DNA of 64,000 nt, taken from NCBI RefSeq assembly GCF_012489685.1, contig NC_080045.1:48133096-48197095 (forward strand), in the 5' to 3' direction. The DNA comes from Lotus japonicus. Taxonomy: Eukaryota; Streptophyta; Magnoliopsida; Fabales; Fabaceae. Positions 34,441-47,500 of the stretch are shown here, piece after piece (positions within the stretch are counted from its first letter, which is position 1; the number at the start of each line of letters is the position of its first letter). Both the position numbers and the translations under genes were made by a program. The notes below the pieces were generated by a model, which did no database searches, was not told the origin of the DNA, and saw nothing but the letters and a program-made list of their open reading frames with translations.

Positions 34441-36003
34441 ACAAACTGCTCAACGAGCAAAGGAGTATCAACATACTCAATACTTCTCAACTTCCTCAAC
34501 ACTTGGATCCGACGACACTTCTCGTTTTCCAAAAACTAAGATTTGCATCCCAAGCTTCCTTTCGAGTTGATTGTCATTAATTGAAGATTTAGAGGTTGTT
34601 TAATGTCTTATGAGTTTTCTTTACAAAATAATATCCTTTTAGTCTTATCGCAAATCCTATAAGTTCTCGGGATCTCCTAATCCCCAAATGACACCAGAGA
34701 ATGTCTCGATCCATGGAACACCATAACAAGGCCCGAATCTCATTCGTCCTATCAAACTTTCTCAAAACTCTCAAAATAAAATCGGCATGACCTGCCCGCT
34801 ATTCTCACTAATCAGAAACTCAGATTTCATTGCAGAAGCATAATTAATTCATCACAGTCAACAAACATGTCATATATCAATACATCTCAGAATAAACGCG
34901 TAGCACTTAGCATATAAAGCATGCACCACACATCCTAGATTACCCACATAGCACATAGCATGTAGGTCAATCTCAAAAACATTCAGTAGATGAATCATCT
35001 ACATTGTCAGCCGAAGCCTCAGAAAACCTTTTTCCAATCAAACACAAACAAGTGCATAAACAGTAAACAATGTCGAAAGCATCGACCCTAAGCATTAACT
35101 AGAGATTCAGTGAGTAGCCCTCACCTGTAGATTCTCCAGGATGATCTTCTAACACTTCTTCACAATCAAAGCCTTGCTCCTCTGGAAATTCCTCAAAATC
35201 ACCTTTAGAGCAAAACCACAGAAATACTATCAGAATCTATCGAAAACTAAGCTATCAATACCTACTAAGGTTACCCGAAGTAGTACATACTCCGAGGTAC
35301 GATAATCTAGCGCGAAAGGACAAGTTTTCGAAAAAGGAATTTTCCTCCTCCTCCCCTATAGGGCTCGGCCACTTTTGGTAATTGTGGGGTTCGATTTTTC
35401 TTCGATCAAACTTGGTTCCTATGCTATCATTAGCCGTAACTAAGGGTATTCTAAACTCGGAAAAATTATCGGATCAAAAACTGTCGCAGGGGTATTTTGG
35501 TCATGATTTTTAACTTAGAATTTCAAAACTGAAATCCCAAAAAGCAAATTTGACAGGGACGTCACCAACGACGTTTATGACAACTAATCCTACTAGCACT
35601 AAGCTAAGGCGATAGTTTTCAGCCTAAAGGTTGAAGCTTTACTCCAAAAATGGGTATTTAAGGCATAAATTGATTCCGGCGGAATTTCGGCGACATTACG
35701 GAAAATCTAATCCGGCAGAAGTGATCTTGGGCATGTAAGGAAGATGTTTAGAATCAAAAATGAAATATTCAGGATAGTTTTGCAAAAACCTCAAAACTAT
35801 CAGCTCAGAAAAGCCTACAGAAAAGCTATGGAAAAAGCGATCAGAGGTAAGGATTAGCGACTATACCTCGAAACCTTGAAGCAGCAACTGATTAATCGAT
35901 GATCAAGCAAGAAATGAAGAAAATCTCTTCTCCTCCTCCTCCAAAGCTCGCGGCCTCCTTGAGAGAAATGGGTGAAGTTTTGTGATATTTTCTCATTTCT
36001 TGG

Positions 36004-36013
36004 CTATATATAG
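36004..36013 (-). promoter_or_regulatory. TATA box of the 32787-36718 LTR
   Basis: CTATATATAG on minus, about 705 bp from the LTR start, the same place as the TATA box in the 45013-49164 LTR. It puts most of the LTR (over 3 kb) in the transcribed part. Confidence 0.55.
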
Positions 36014-37262
36014 AGGTTGGCAAAACGCGGTAAAATGAAAGTTTCGCGAATCTGATTTTTCCGGCTTCATTCTCCATGAATTCTAAGATAGGTTTTGGCG
36101 AAAGAATTCCAAAACTAAAATGAGGTCTCCTTGTATTTTTGGCAACTAATGCATAGTCGGTGTAAAACTATTTTACCCGATAAGTTGCTTTTTGCATCGG
36201 ATGTCGGAATAGAAAACTTCCTTCTGAAGAAATATTGAAATCATCAAGAGAAATGGGTGTGCGCGTGTAGAATCTTCATTTGATGTTCCGAATAGAAAAA
36301 GTCTTCATTGTCGGGTGATTCTAGGGTTTTGAAATACCAGGGTTTCGGTTTCGGCAAACTTTTGATGATTGGAATCGGACGTTCGTAGATTCTAGAGTTT
36401 CGCCTTGAAACGATTATGATATATGGAAAAAGAGAAGTTCTAACATTTCTCTGAAGATTTTTGGAATTAACTTCCATCATGCCTATAAGTGAAAACTAGC
36501 TGTATACTAGGGTTTCTGACCTAGGTTTAGGCGTATAACGATCGTTCTATAACTTTCATCGACTTTGGTAAAATCCTTAGACTTTTCCTGAACTTTCTCC
36601 TTCACTAATTTATTTCATTTGGTAAACTCTTGTTCAGGTTTCCCTTCACGATACATCAACCCTAATCGTGAATAGGAATCTATTTACTTGGCATAAGTTT
36701 AAAAACTTGGGTCTTACAGCTATCTTCCTCCCCATTCCTAAAATCAGATTGTGCCGCTCAGCCTTGTTTCCAAACCTGCTTGCAGCAATTTCTATGACTT
36801 CCTTTTTGTCTACATGCGCCTTCATCCTCTGCTTCCATGGCTTCATAGCTTTCATCAACACGTTACGTAACACTAGTTAAGAATTAAGGTTTATCGTTCG
36901 CACGTTCATTGAAGCTACTCGCTGGAAGACGTCGTCGCAGGAACACCGCCGTTGCCGGGAGAAAAACGCAGGAGGGTGAAGGGCCACGAACCAGAGAAGG
37001 GTTTCATGTTGCAGGGTGTATACAGTCGTCGTTCTCGTTCTCTGTTGTTTCCCTCTTTCTAATTTTTTTTCTTCCAAAACGATGTCGTGTAAGGTCTGCT
37101 CCACAGAACCGGGAAAAACCGGGCTGCCCGCAATTTTGACCGGTTTGGCCGGTTCAACACCGGTTCCCTGCACAGCCGGTTTTCCCTGTGTTCCAGATCG
37201 ATGTGTCCGGTTCGCGGTCAAACCGGTTAGACCGGATGGTCCGGTCCGGTATTCAGAACATT

Positions 37263-38060
37263 GGTATATATATACCAAATCAAGATCATTCACTTGTTGT
37301 CCGAGACATAATCACATGTATTGACGATCAAAGGATTCTCTCAATAAAATCCCAATTGCTCTGTTTATCTCAAAATCTCCTTGTCATATGTAAAATCCCT
37401 ATACTAGGAAGCTATGGCTGGTTAAAAATATAGTAAAATTGATAACTATATAGAAAAATCATAATCATCACCGATTTTTGTACATGAAGAATGAGTTGAA
37501 CAAATTAAACTGGGAAGCTATGACTTTCCAATTCGATTTCCCAATTTTCCTTTTCCTTCACTTGCCCACAATTTGTTCTCTTTCGTTTTCACGCGGGTGG
37601 TTCTCATAATCTCATTGGAATTGCAAACAAGTGCAATGTGAGACGTGAAAGAACTTAATAATAATTATTAATTATTAGTTGACAAGGGAAACAATCTAGA
37701 AACAAGGTCAAACCCATAAAAAATAAAAGATAACACTTGATCCTACAAAATACCCAAAAGTTGAAGGAAATTAAATAGTGCTAAGAACAAACCGACAACG
37801 AAAAAGACACAAAGCCTCATAAGAACACAACCGCAACAAAAGAAAACAACATCGCCAAACCATAAAACCACAAGCCAACAACAAATAAAAGAAGGAAGGG
37901 CAAAAACAATAGTCCACTGTAGGAAGGACCAAGATCAGCAATAATGATTTAATATAATCATTACCATCAGCTAATAATTGTCATAGAAATTAAAATTCAA
38001 AATTTAAAGCAATTTCAACTCATTTATTTGTTTCAATGAGTGAGAAAATTTGAATTTAAT
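37263..38060. other. AT-rich sequence, no gene seen
   Basis: No ORF, structured repeat or element end is convincing. The right portion (37980-38060) matches AT-rich segments of the right-hand inverted arms. Confidence 0.4.
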
Positions 38061-38293
38061 GCAATAAAATACAATTGAAGAAATTATTAAGGGTTAAAGG
38101 TCAAATTAGTCTGTGTCTTTGTAGTGAGTTTTGAATTTAGTCCCTCCCCGAAAAATATTAAGCGATATCTCCTTAACATTTCATGCTTTTTGGTAATAGT
38201 CCTTGTTGGAGGGCGGAGCTCCGGCAAGCATGCCTAGTGGTAGGCAAAAGCAAAACGATTGAAGCACTATGAAAAACATTACATAAAATTATC

Positions 38294-38443
38294 CTAAAAT
38301 CTTCCTCTTCCCCTGAAACCACCACCTCGTCCACCACCTCTAGGAGGACCACCTCTCCCACCCCTTGGGCCACCCCTGCCACGAAAACCACCCCCTCCAT
38401 GGCCACCTCTACCTCCACCACGTCGTCTACCTATACCAACACT
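38294..38443 (-). pseudogene. GAR1-like RGG-box gene fragment
   Basis: The minus strand codes a Gly/Arg-rich tail of about 49 residues ending FRGRGRF and a TAG at 38296-38294. Repeats of RGG and GGRGGP resemble the C-terminal RGG domain of GAR1, the H/ACA snoRNP subunit. Upstream there is no globular GAR1 core in frame, so it is a captured or truncated 3' piece. Other RGG proteins (fibrillarin, nucleolin, AGO) have similar low-complexity tails, so the assignment is tentative. It sits beside a partial copy of the dispersed repeat unit (38090-38250). Confidence 0.4.
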
Positions 38444-38769
38444 TGTTGATCCTTTGGTTACCAAAAATTACCAAAAAACCTTAATCACTTAATAACCTAA
38501 TCAATAAATTACGCCCTACATCGTCAACACTCTCCATACTCTTCATCTTCATCTCCTTCTTTCAATTCTCAACCAATAGATGCCCAAACCTTCTATTCCA
38601 GAACTAACCACTTCAAAGAGAACCACCCAATCTTCCAACACCGGAAGCAACCCATGTTAAAACCAGAAAGCGTAGAAAGAAAATTGCACTAAAGGGATAC
38701 TATTATATTATTCGATCAACGAAAGATATTAAATAGCCAAATGCATAAAAGAATAAACAAACAGAATGA

Positions 38770-39530
38770 ATGTAAACTAGTTCAAGAGACTAATTAAAAA
38801 ACAGCAAATTCCTAATGTATCTAACAACCCAAAACCCCCAAAATGCAAACCCAGATTCAACCAAAGCCCCATCTTCAAGCCCCCAAATACAAAGAGAAAT
38901 CTGGAGCATGAGAGCCATGTGATCATGCTTAAAATCAAGGTTCGGTTCTCTTGCTCTTCGTCATCTCTCTCAACCGCTTCCTCTTCTCTCGATCTCATCA
39001 ATAGAAGCTTGGGTTTTCAAGTTAGGGTTACAGTTGGTGGTATATTTGGGGGTTTGAAAATTGCTTGAATCTGGGGGTAGGTGGATCCTTGGTGGTTTGA
39101 ATCTATCCATGAAGCTTCGAAAGATTGGAAGTGGTGTTGGTGGCTTCAGATTCAGGTTTGATGTTGGAAGTTAGAACCCATGAAGAGCACAGACCCATAA
39201 GGAGTAGTTGGGTATGTTTCTAGGTGGGGGTGAACATGTTACAGGTGTGTGATAAACAAAAGGTTGTGATGTTGGAATTAACATGTTACAGGGTGAGGCT
39301 GAACATGTGATAGGGGATGAACATTTATGGGTGGATTTTCTTTTTCATGCCACATATGCGTTGACCTACCACTAGGCATGCTCGCCGGAGGGCGGAGCTC
39401 CGGCGAGGACCAATACCAAAATGCATGAAATATTAGGGAGATATTGCTTAATATTTTCCGGGGAGGGACTAAATTCAAAACTCGCTACAAAGACAGTTAC
39501 TAATTTGACCTTTAACCCGATTATTAATTT
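38770..39530. repeat. Dispersed repeat unit, inverted copy
   Basis: Reverse complement of about 31415-32060, sharing the GGCGGAGCTCCGGCGAGG block (39392), the AACATGTTACAGG blocks and the CGAGAGAAGAGGAAGCGGTT region (38970-39000). Together with the plus copy it brackets the Mutator-like element and its solo LTR with inverted repeats. Confidence 0.65.
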
Positions 39531-40688
39531 TGAAGTATTATCATTAAATCTTTCATTTAATTATGGAACCTATTAATTATTTGACTATATATAATTCTTA
39601 CTATTAATTACAATAAGTTTTATTCAAATTAAAGATAAAGATTTTTATTTATGATGGATAAACTCTTACTCCCCCCATTTCAGAAAAATTGTTGTTTAAG
39701 ATTGTATTGTCATAGAAATTAAATTCAAGTTTAAAGCAATTTCAAATCATTTAATTGTTTCAATAAGTGACAATTTTTTTTTTGAAAAATAAAGGATTAT
39801 ATATCGATATCCACAAAAGGCCTTAAGGACAAACCCCTTAGGGAGCTGGGATACCCCAATAAAAATGAGGCAACTTATTTAAAAAAAATCATATTACTCT
39901 TTGTGTAACAACCTTAAACAACAATTTTTTCTGAAATCTTAAATGGAAATCTTTATATTTGAATTTGAATAATATTTATTGAAATTAATAGTAATAATTA
40001 TATATAGTCAAGTAATTAATAAACTCCATAATAAATGAAGGAGTTTAATGACAATACTTAATAATTAATAATTTCTACATAAATTATTAATTAATTAATT
40101 ATTCCATTTAATAATTATTGCATTTATTAATTATTCATTTAATAATTAATAAATGCAATAGAAATTATTAATTATGAAGTATTGTCATTAAATTCCTTCA
40201 TTTATTATGGAACCTATTAATTACTTGACTATGTATAATTATTACTATTAATTTCAATAAATATTATTCAAATTCAAATATAAAGATTTCCATTAATGAT
40301 TTTAGAAAAAATTGTTGTTTAAGGTTGTGGCACTAAGAGTAATATGATTTTTTTTAAATAGAAAATATATTCAATATAAGATGAGGAAATATGCAGGATA
40401 CACAACTCTCCTCAAAGGGATCAAACAATTGGCCTAACCAGAGAATAAACAACCCCAACAAAGAGTAATATGATAATTATTGATAATACAATGTTAATAA
40501 AACACTCCTATTTAATTTTACTAGTAACATGTGCAACTATTAAATTCAACTACGGATAGAGATGAATGTTTTTTTTTTGTAAGCCAATAACTATATTGAA
40601 GAGAAGTACAATGGCTACTTCAACCCAATAGAAATAGAAAAGAGCAAAGAAAATTACAATTAAAAAAAGCAAGACAGAGATGATTGTA

Positions 40689-40954
40689 CTCCCTCCGTTT
40701 CAGAATAAGTGTGCGCTTAGAGAAGATGCACACATATTTAGAAGTGAAATAAATATTGTTAACTGTTAAAAATATATTATTTGTCTTCCTAGTTTGCCCC
40801 TTAAGGTGTATTTCTATCTCTTCTCATTTATTGTTCTCATAGGGGTATTATATGGAAAAACATCAATTAATGCAATCTTGAAATTCTAAGTGGACAATTA
40901 TTTTGAAATAAATATTCTTGTTGTAAGTGGACACTTATATTGAAACAGAGGGAG
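40689..40954. mobile_element. Stowaway MITE (left arm)
   Basis: A 266-bp element with the terminal repeat CTCCCTCCGTTTCAGAATAA on the left and its near complement on the right, flanked by TA on both sides. This is the classic Stowaway (Tc1/mariner-derived) structure. Its partner is at 63022-63286. Confidence 0.85.
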
Positions 40955-42649
40955 TAGTTAATAGAGAAAAGTTGTGGTTGGTTAATACGAAAATTGATAT
41001 ATGAGAGAAAACTTATTAAATGAGGGTATAGATAAAAAAAATTAGAAACAAATGCATTGATTTTCTAAAACAACAAACTTTTTAGAAAAATAGGAGTGGC
41101 TAAAGCAACAATCTTTCTGGAACGAAGGGAGTATCATATCTTGCGATTGAGGTGAACTGAATGACATAATATGTTATAAATAAGAAATCAATGAAATTTT
41201 ACTTCAAATATGGACTAGGCAATCCCCGTAAAAGAAAATAGGGACCCGCACAGGAAGCCCCTCAACATGGTAAGGGGCTCGCCCAGGATTATGCACATCC
41301 TGGTGCACTGCCCATATCGCCCACACTAGGGGTGGGAATACGCCAGATTGTTTGTAAGGGCCTATGGCCTAGCCTACCACAGGCTCAAGTCAGGTCAAAT
41401 TTAGTTAAAAAGGTCAGAATGAGGTCATTCAACAAGCTTTGTAAGCCTTATAGGCTAGCCTATTTAAGTAAATATAATTAGTGTTTTCTGGTACTTTTTT
41501 TCGTAAGCATTTTTTTGGTACATTGTAAATATGATTAGTATAAATATATTTTACATTGATGATGCATATATATTAGAAATTTATCATAATATCTTAATAT
41601 TATATACTTATTGACATTTTTATATATTTAAGAAAATCGACTTATATAATGATTCAAAGTTATAAGTCTTTTTAAAAATAAATATATAACGTATTTAAAT
41701 ACCTTAATATGAAGTGTGATTTTAAATTGGCTCTCCGTCTCTAAGAAACCAACAAAATTTCGTTTTGTTTCATCTCTACCTAGTACCTTATAATATTATA
41801 AGTCTGATTGTTAAAAAAATTATTTTAGTATAACCAAACCCGTTAGATTATAAGTTAGTATGAAGTATTGCCATTAAATTCCTTCACTTAATTATGAAAC
41901 CTATTAATTATATGTCTATATATAATTATTACTATTAATTTAAATAAGTATTATTCAAATCAAAGATAAATATTTTCGTTTATGATTGATAGACTCTTAC
42001 TTCCTCAGTTTCAGAAAAATTGTTCTTTAAAATTGTATTGTCATTGAAATTAAAATTCAAAATTTAAAAAAATTTAAAATCATTTAATTGTTTCAATGAG
42101 TGACAAAATTTGAATTAAATGCAATGAAATAAAATTAAAGAAATTATTAATTATGAAGTATTTCTATAAATAATAATTACCATTAATTTCAATAAATATT
42201 ATTCAAATTCAAATATAAATATTTTCATTTACGATTCAAGAAAAATTGTTGTTTAAGGTTGTGGCACACAGAGTAATGTGATTTTTTTAGAAAGAGGAAA
42301 TTCATTCAATATATGATGAGGAAATATGCAAGATACACAATACTCCTTAAAGGGATCAAAAAATTGGCCTAGACAGAGAATAAACAACCCCATCAAAAGA
42401 GTAATGTGATAATTATTGATAGTACAATGTTAATAAAACACCCCAATTTAATTTTACTAGTAACATGTGCAACTATTAAATTCAACTTCGAATAGAGATG
42501 AATGTAGTTAATAGGGAATAGTTGTGGTTGGTTAATACGAAAGCTAATAAGTGAGATAAAATTTATTAAACCAGGGTATAGATAGAAAAAAAAAGAAAAA
42601 AAAAGCATTGGTTTTCTAAAACAACAAACTTTTTTCGAAAAATATGAGT

Positions 42650-43561
42650 GGTTAAAGCAAGGTTATGAAAATCGGACGGATGATCAAACCGGTGAGAGCA
42701 CTGGTTCAAAGTTCATTGATTCGACTGCAGATGAACCATGGTCCAGCCGGTTTTACCGCTATAAATTACATAATACTATTTTTAAATATATATATAAAGT
42801 AAAATTAATGTATTTATCTTCTTCATCCCTATTTTTTTCTCTTTAAGAAATCATTATGATCACAAGCTATTTTAAGAATAAATCCTTTTATTCTCCATTT
42901 TATTTTTCCTCTCCTTCTCTGTTTCAAAATTAAGAAACCTTTCACGGCTTCTATTATGGCAAGGGACAAGTCCATTACAACACAATTCTTTGACATGAAA
43001 TCAAGTTGTGTCATCCAATAATTGCAACAGGAATTACGACATTGGTTCATTAGTACAACAGATGCAGTTTTATTCAATAGAAGAAGAAGAAGAAGAAGAA
43101 ACAGAGGGTTGCAGTCGAAGAAACAACTGTGACGGCGACGGAGCGGCGGCGCGGGCGACGGTGCGGAGGCAGTGGTTGCGCCGGAAAGAAAGTTGGAAGA
43201 TGATCTAAGGGGAAGAGCTTGGAGGAGAAAACTAGGGCTTTCTAACTGGTGTGGGTTGCTGTTAAACGTGTTTCACTATTTTGTATTTTTTTAAGTTGTG
43301 TTTTGTTCTGAATTTTTTTTATTTGATGTTTCATGGGCTGAGCCCAATTTGTCAAACAAATGCAAAAAACTGGTTTTGGTGTTGAACCGCTTAAAACCTC
43401 CATCCGACCGGTTTTGACCGATTCGACCGGTTTTCCAGTTCATCTCCGGTTTTCTCATCACACGGTTTTCTGATTGTTTCTGACCGGCCAGGAGTTTCGT
43501 TCCCGATTCAACCAGTCGAACTAGCCGGTCTGGTTTGGTTTTAATAACCATAGGTTAAAGC
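42650..43561. mobile_element. Mutator-like non-autonomous element, 9-bp TSD
   Basis: The element 42659-43551 has diverged inverted ends (AAGGTTATGAAAATCGGAC and CCAAACCAGACCGG-type reverse complement) with abundant ACCGGT motifs. GGTTAAAGC flanks it at 42650-42658 and 43553-43561. The corresponding empty site exists in the sister unit at 41097-41110. Inside is a GA-rich, then GC-rich segment (43080-43200) that reads as a short Glu- and Arg-rich frame; no transposase is present. Confidence 0.65.
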
Positions 43562-44161
43562 AAAAATCTTTTTGGAACGAAGGGAGTATCATATCTTGCG
43601 ACTAAGGTGAGCTGAAAAATGACATAATAATATAAATAATGATAAATCAATGAAATTTTACTTCAAATATGGACTGGGCGAGCCCCCTCAATGAAAATAG
43701 GGGACCCGCATAGGGAGGCCCTCAAAATGGAAAGGGATTATGCACATCCTAATGCATCACCCATATCGCCCACACGCTTATTCTGATGTCAAGGCGGGAG
43801 GAACGATAAAGAGGGAAGTCTGGCAGTTAAGTGTTTATACTTAGAAAGTAACCGCCTAGGGCGGAGACTACTCCTATATGGACTTATGGGCCGAGAAAAT
43901 ATAAGGCCCAAGAAGTCCACTAGGGATAGACTAGGGCTTCTTGTATATCCTACAAAAGGGAAAGTTTCTATCATGAGAAAATACTTTTTGACCATTTATG
44001 CATTAGGCGGCTAGGCTATTACAATACTATACTTTCGCTAGGGTTTTGGGCTTAGATCATCCTCATTGTTCTCTATACGTGAGCATATTTCAAATTTAGT
44101 AAATATGTTTTGACAAGAAACGAATTGCAATTGAGTTAAACTTAAATATTTAAAGACAAAT

Positions 44162-44481
44162 TGTTCTTGAAATGAACACTCAAAGGAGGGGTAGTCTCTA
44201 AAGACTCAAGAAATCTCACACATGGCAATAGTCTAATGGTTTATTATTGACAAATGAGAAAAAAGCCCCTTCCAATGTACACCCCGTCCCCTTTTATATA
44301 GGTTATGTGGGCTTTTAAATTTATCTCAAATGGGCATGTTGGGTCGCGCTATATTAGGCCCAACTCCCTTACAGGTGCCTCTCGCCAATGGCATCACCCT
44401 AGAGGAATAAAAAGCCTGTAGTCTCCCAAGGCTTGTACCCTAGCGGAGTACCCTCCTTGGTGTGGGGACTCGCCCAGTCCA
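44162..44481 (-). repeat. 3' LTR of the small element
   Basis: It begins TGTTCTTGAAATGAACACTC and ends CAGTCCA on plus; about 90% like 49359-49695 by eye. Confidence 0.8.
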
Positions 44482-45686
44482 CAAGTCAACAAGACACCGA
44501 GCTCGAAGCATGAGAGCGCAACGTGTCTTTTAAAACACCTTCGATCACCACCTTTACATTAAACTCAATCGCCTATTCCCCACAAACTTCAATCCCTCAC
44601 CGACCGGTCCAATGCCCTTTACCCGGTCCATATGTCCAAAAGACATCGAGCTCAAAGCATGAGAGAGCAGCGTATCTTTCACAATGTCTTATGGCGTCTG
44701 ACTTCGGCAGATTGTCGTTCGTAACTTGCCACTCGATGCTGCTCCCTCCATTAGCGATCTCCGTCAGCACGAGGTCTATTTACGAGTTCAAAACTTCACT
44801 GACCCTTTCCCAAACAAAGATGCCACCCGCCTATTTCTAGTTAATCACAAATCTTCAAGTATTTCATCATGATTCACGCGACTGACTTCACTAAATCCCG
44901 CCGGAAATTCCACAACAATTTGATTTTTATTTTTTGAAGCGGTGGAGGTTGATCGCGGTTACCAGGATTTGGAACGTGCAGATTTGGTTCCCGTCGTTCC
45001 ACATCATGTTGCTGTAAGGCCCAAGTTTTAACGCTTTGGATAAGTGAATAAAATAAAAGAGTTATTTGATTAAGATAAATTTGGGAAGGAAAAAGGTTCA
45101 GGAAAAGTCCAAGAATTTATCGAAAAACCGATAAGAGTTATAGCACGACTAACATACGCTTAATCCTAGGTCAAAGGTATTAGTGAATAGTTAATTTACG
45201 CTTTAGGACACGATGGAAACTAATTCCAAAAATCCTCAGAGAAATGTTAGAACTTCTCTTTCCCGTCCTTAAACAATCATTTCGATGCGAAATCCTGGAA
45301 AGTACGAACGTCAAATTCCAATTCTCGGAAGTTTGCCGAAACGGAATCCCTGATAGTTCGAGAAAACCTAAGATCGACAGACGATGAAGACTTTTTCTAT
45401 TCGGAGCTGCAAAAGAAGATTCCACCCGCGTTCTCCTATTTCTCTCATCATTCCTAATCTTTCTTCAGAAGGAAGTTTTCTCATCCGACGATCACTGCAA
45501 AAAGTAGTTTTTCGGGATAATCCGACTTACACCGACTTATGCCGATTTTGGATCTTTTGGTTTAATTCCAAGAATCCTGTTTTGAGTTCTGGAATTCTGT
45601 CGCCAGAACCTATCTTAGAATGCGCAGAGGAACGCGCAGGAAAAATCGGAATCGCAAAAAAATCTTTTTTCCGCTTTTTCCAAAAC

Positions 45687-45696
45687 CTATAAATAG
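45687..45696 (+). promoter_or_regulatory. TATA box of the 45013-49164 LTR
   Basis: CTATAAATAG, 675 bp from the LTR start. Transcripts would begin near 45.72 kb, so about 3.4 kb of this LTR, including the ORF at 48200, lies in R-U5. Confidence 0.6.
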
Positions 45697-47234
45697 CTTG
45701 AAAATTAGATTTTTGCAAAAAAAATACCCATTTCCCCTCCCCAAACCCGCGAGCACCTAGAGAGAGAGAGAGATCCGGATCTTCGTCGTTTCTTGCCCGT
45801 TTGCTTCACCGATCGTCACTAATCAAAGACCTCGAGGTAGGTAAACTATACTCTCCTTCGAATCGTCGTTTCTGTCCACTTCTCCTACGACTTTCTGAGT
45901 TCAAAATTTTGAGGTTTTTGAAAAACTGTTCAAATACGCTGATTTCAGTGTCTAAACTTCTTCCCTGCATGCTCCTGAGCGTGTTCTGCGGATTAGATTT
46001 TGTCGAATGTCGACGAAATGCCGCCGGGATCAATTTCTACCTTAAATACCCATTTTTCGGCAAAGTCGCAACCTTTACGCTCTAATCTATCGACTTGGCT
46101 TAGTGCTAGTAGGATTTGTCGTCATAAACGTCGTTGTGGACGTCCCCATCCAATTTGTTTTTCAAAAATCCAATTTTGAAATTTTGAGCTAAAAATAATG
46201 ACCAAACTACCCCTATATCAGTTTTCGATCCGAAAATTTTTCCGAGCCTAGAACCGTCTTAGTTACGGCTTATGTTAACCTAGGAACCAAGTTTGATCGA
46301 AGAAAAATCGACCCTCCCAATTAAAGGAAGTGGCCGAGAGCTATATCAAGGGGGGGGGGGAGAATCCGATTTTTCGAAAACTTGTCTTAACGCGTTAGAT
46401 TGTCGTACCACGGAGGTAGTAGTGTACCGTGTAACCCTAGGACTCTTTGATTGCTGAGTTTCTGACTCTTGGTGTTGATTTCTGTGATTTTTGCTTAAGG
46501 TTCGTTTGAGGAGATTCCCAGAGATCAAGGAGAAGAGCTTGAAGAACATTTTGAGGAAGAAGCTGGAAGACCCACCGGTGAGGGCTACTCTCTGAATTAC
46601 TAGATAATGCTTTAGGTGTCGACAAGTTCGACTTGATTTATGTGTTATGCACTTAATTGCTAAATGTCTGAATTGTTCTCTGAGGCTTCGGCCGACCTTG
46701 TTGAGTAATTGATGCCATGATATTGTGTGCTAAATGATTCACATGCTATGTGCTACATGGTTAACTTAGGATGTGTTGGAATATGCTGTTTATGCTTTTG
46801 ACTGAGCTGTTTTATTTATGCTATTCCACTTGTACCTGAGATTCTGAGGAGTGAGGTTTACGGGCAGGTCATGCCAAATTTTTATGAGATTTTGAGAGAG
46901 TTTTAAAAGGACGAATGGAGTTCGGACCTTGTCATGCTCCAATGGATCGAGACCTTCTCAGGGAATTACTTGGGATTATGGGAACTTTGAAACTCATAGG
47001 GAATACGATAAGACTAAAAAGGAGCTATTTTTACAAAGAAAATTCATAAGATATTAAACAACCTCTAAACCTTTAAATAAAGATAACAATCTCGGATGCA
47101 AGCTTTGGATTGAAGTTTAGTTTTGGAAAACGAGAAGTGTCGTCGGATCCAAGTGTTGAGAAGATTGCGAGTTCTGGGTATGTTGATACTCAATCGCTCT
47201 GAGAGCAGTTTGTTTAGCCATCCAAGGGATGAGC

Positions 47235-47500
47235 CGAGAAGCTTCACGGAGGTGTGAGACCTTGTGAATGCGTGATACTCCACTGAGGCGTGAGACCTTG
47301 TGGAAAGCATGGATCTTCACTGAGGCGTGAGACCTCGTGAACAACATGAAACTTCATTGAAGCGTGAGACTTCGTGCAAGTGTGTAAATTCACTGAGGCG
47401 TGAGACCTTGTGAAAGCATAAAACTTCACTGAAGCGTGAGACTTTGTGAATGTGTGAGACTCCACAGAAGCGTGAGACTTCGTGAGAGCATTGATGACTC
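47235..47500. repeat. 36-bp minisatellite in the LTR (about 7 copies)
   Basis: Tandem units with the core CTTCACTGAGGCGTGAGACC. Each unit can fold: TTCAC near its start pairs with GTGAA near its end, with AGG/CCT inside, around a GCGTGAGA loop. The related LTR at 34265-34440 has fewer copies. Confidence 0.8.

Larger units (their letters stand above)
32782..36723 (-). mobile_element. Chromovirus solo LTR with TSD GCTAT
   Basis: A 3932-bp LTR (32787-36718) in sense begins TGTAAGACCCAAG and ends ATCGAGGTGTTACA. GCTAT flanks it at 32782-32786 and 36719-36723. It belongs with the LTR at 45013-49164 rather than the 26691 type. It carries a TATA box, a 36-bp minisatellite and a decayed LTR ORF. Confidence 0.88.
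32327..37262. mobile_element. Mutator-like non-autonomous element (about 1 kb) carrying a solo LTR
   Basis: The ends are inverted: AATGTTCTGAAAACCGG on the left and CCGGTATTCAGAACATT on the right. Both ends are followed inward by many ACCGGT/AACCGG motifs. The flanks are near-repeats (GTATATATC and GGTATATAT), consistent with a 9-bp duplication. After removal of the LTR at 32787-36718 about 1 kb remains. It is similar in build to 42659-43551. No transposase is present. The superfamily is inferred from the 9-bp duplication and long diverged inverted ends. Confidence 0.55.

Noticed and set aside
34307..34580. Ser/His/Arg-rich frames such as HKVSRLSEAS repeats
   Set aside because: Translation of the 36-bp minisatellite, which keeps all frames open; the same happens at 47065-47568.
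43008..43208. Glu-repeat then Arg-rich frame in the Mutator-like insert
   Set aside because: Microsatellite (GAA)n plus GC-rich DNA with no recognisable domain; too short and unsupported.
47235..47500. Regularly spaced repeats considered as a CRISPR-like array
   Set aside because: Direct head-to-tail minisatellite without unique spacers, in plant DNA.
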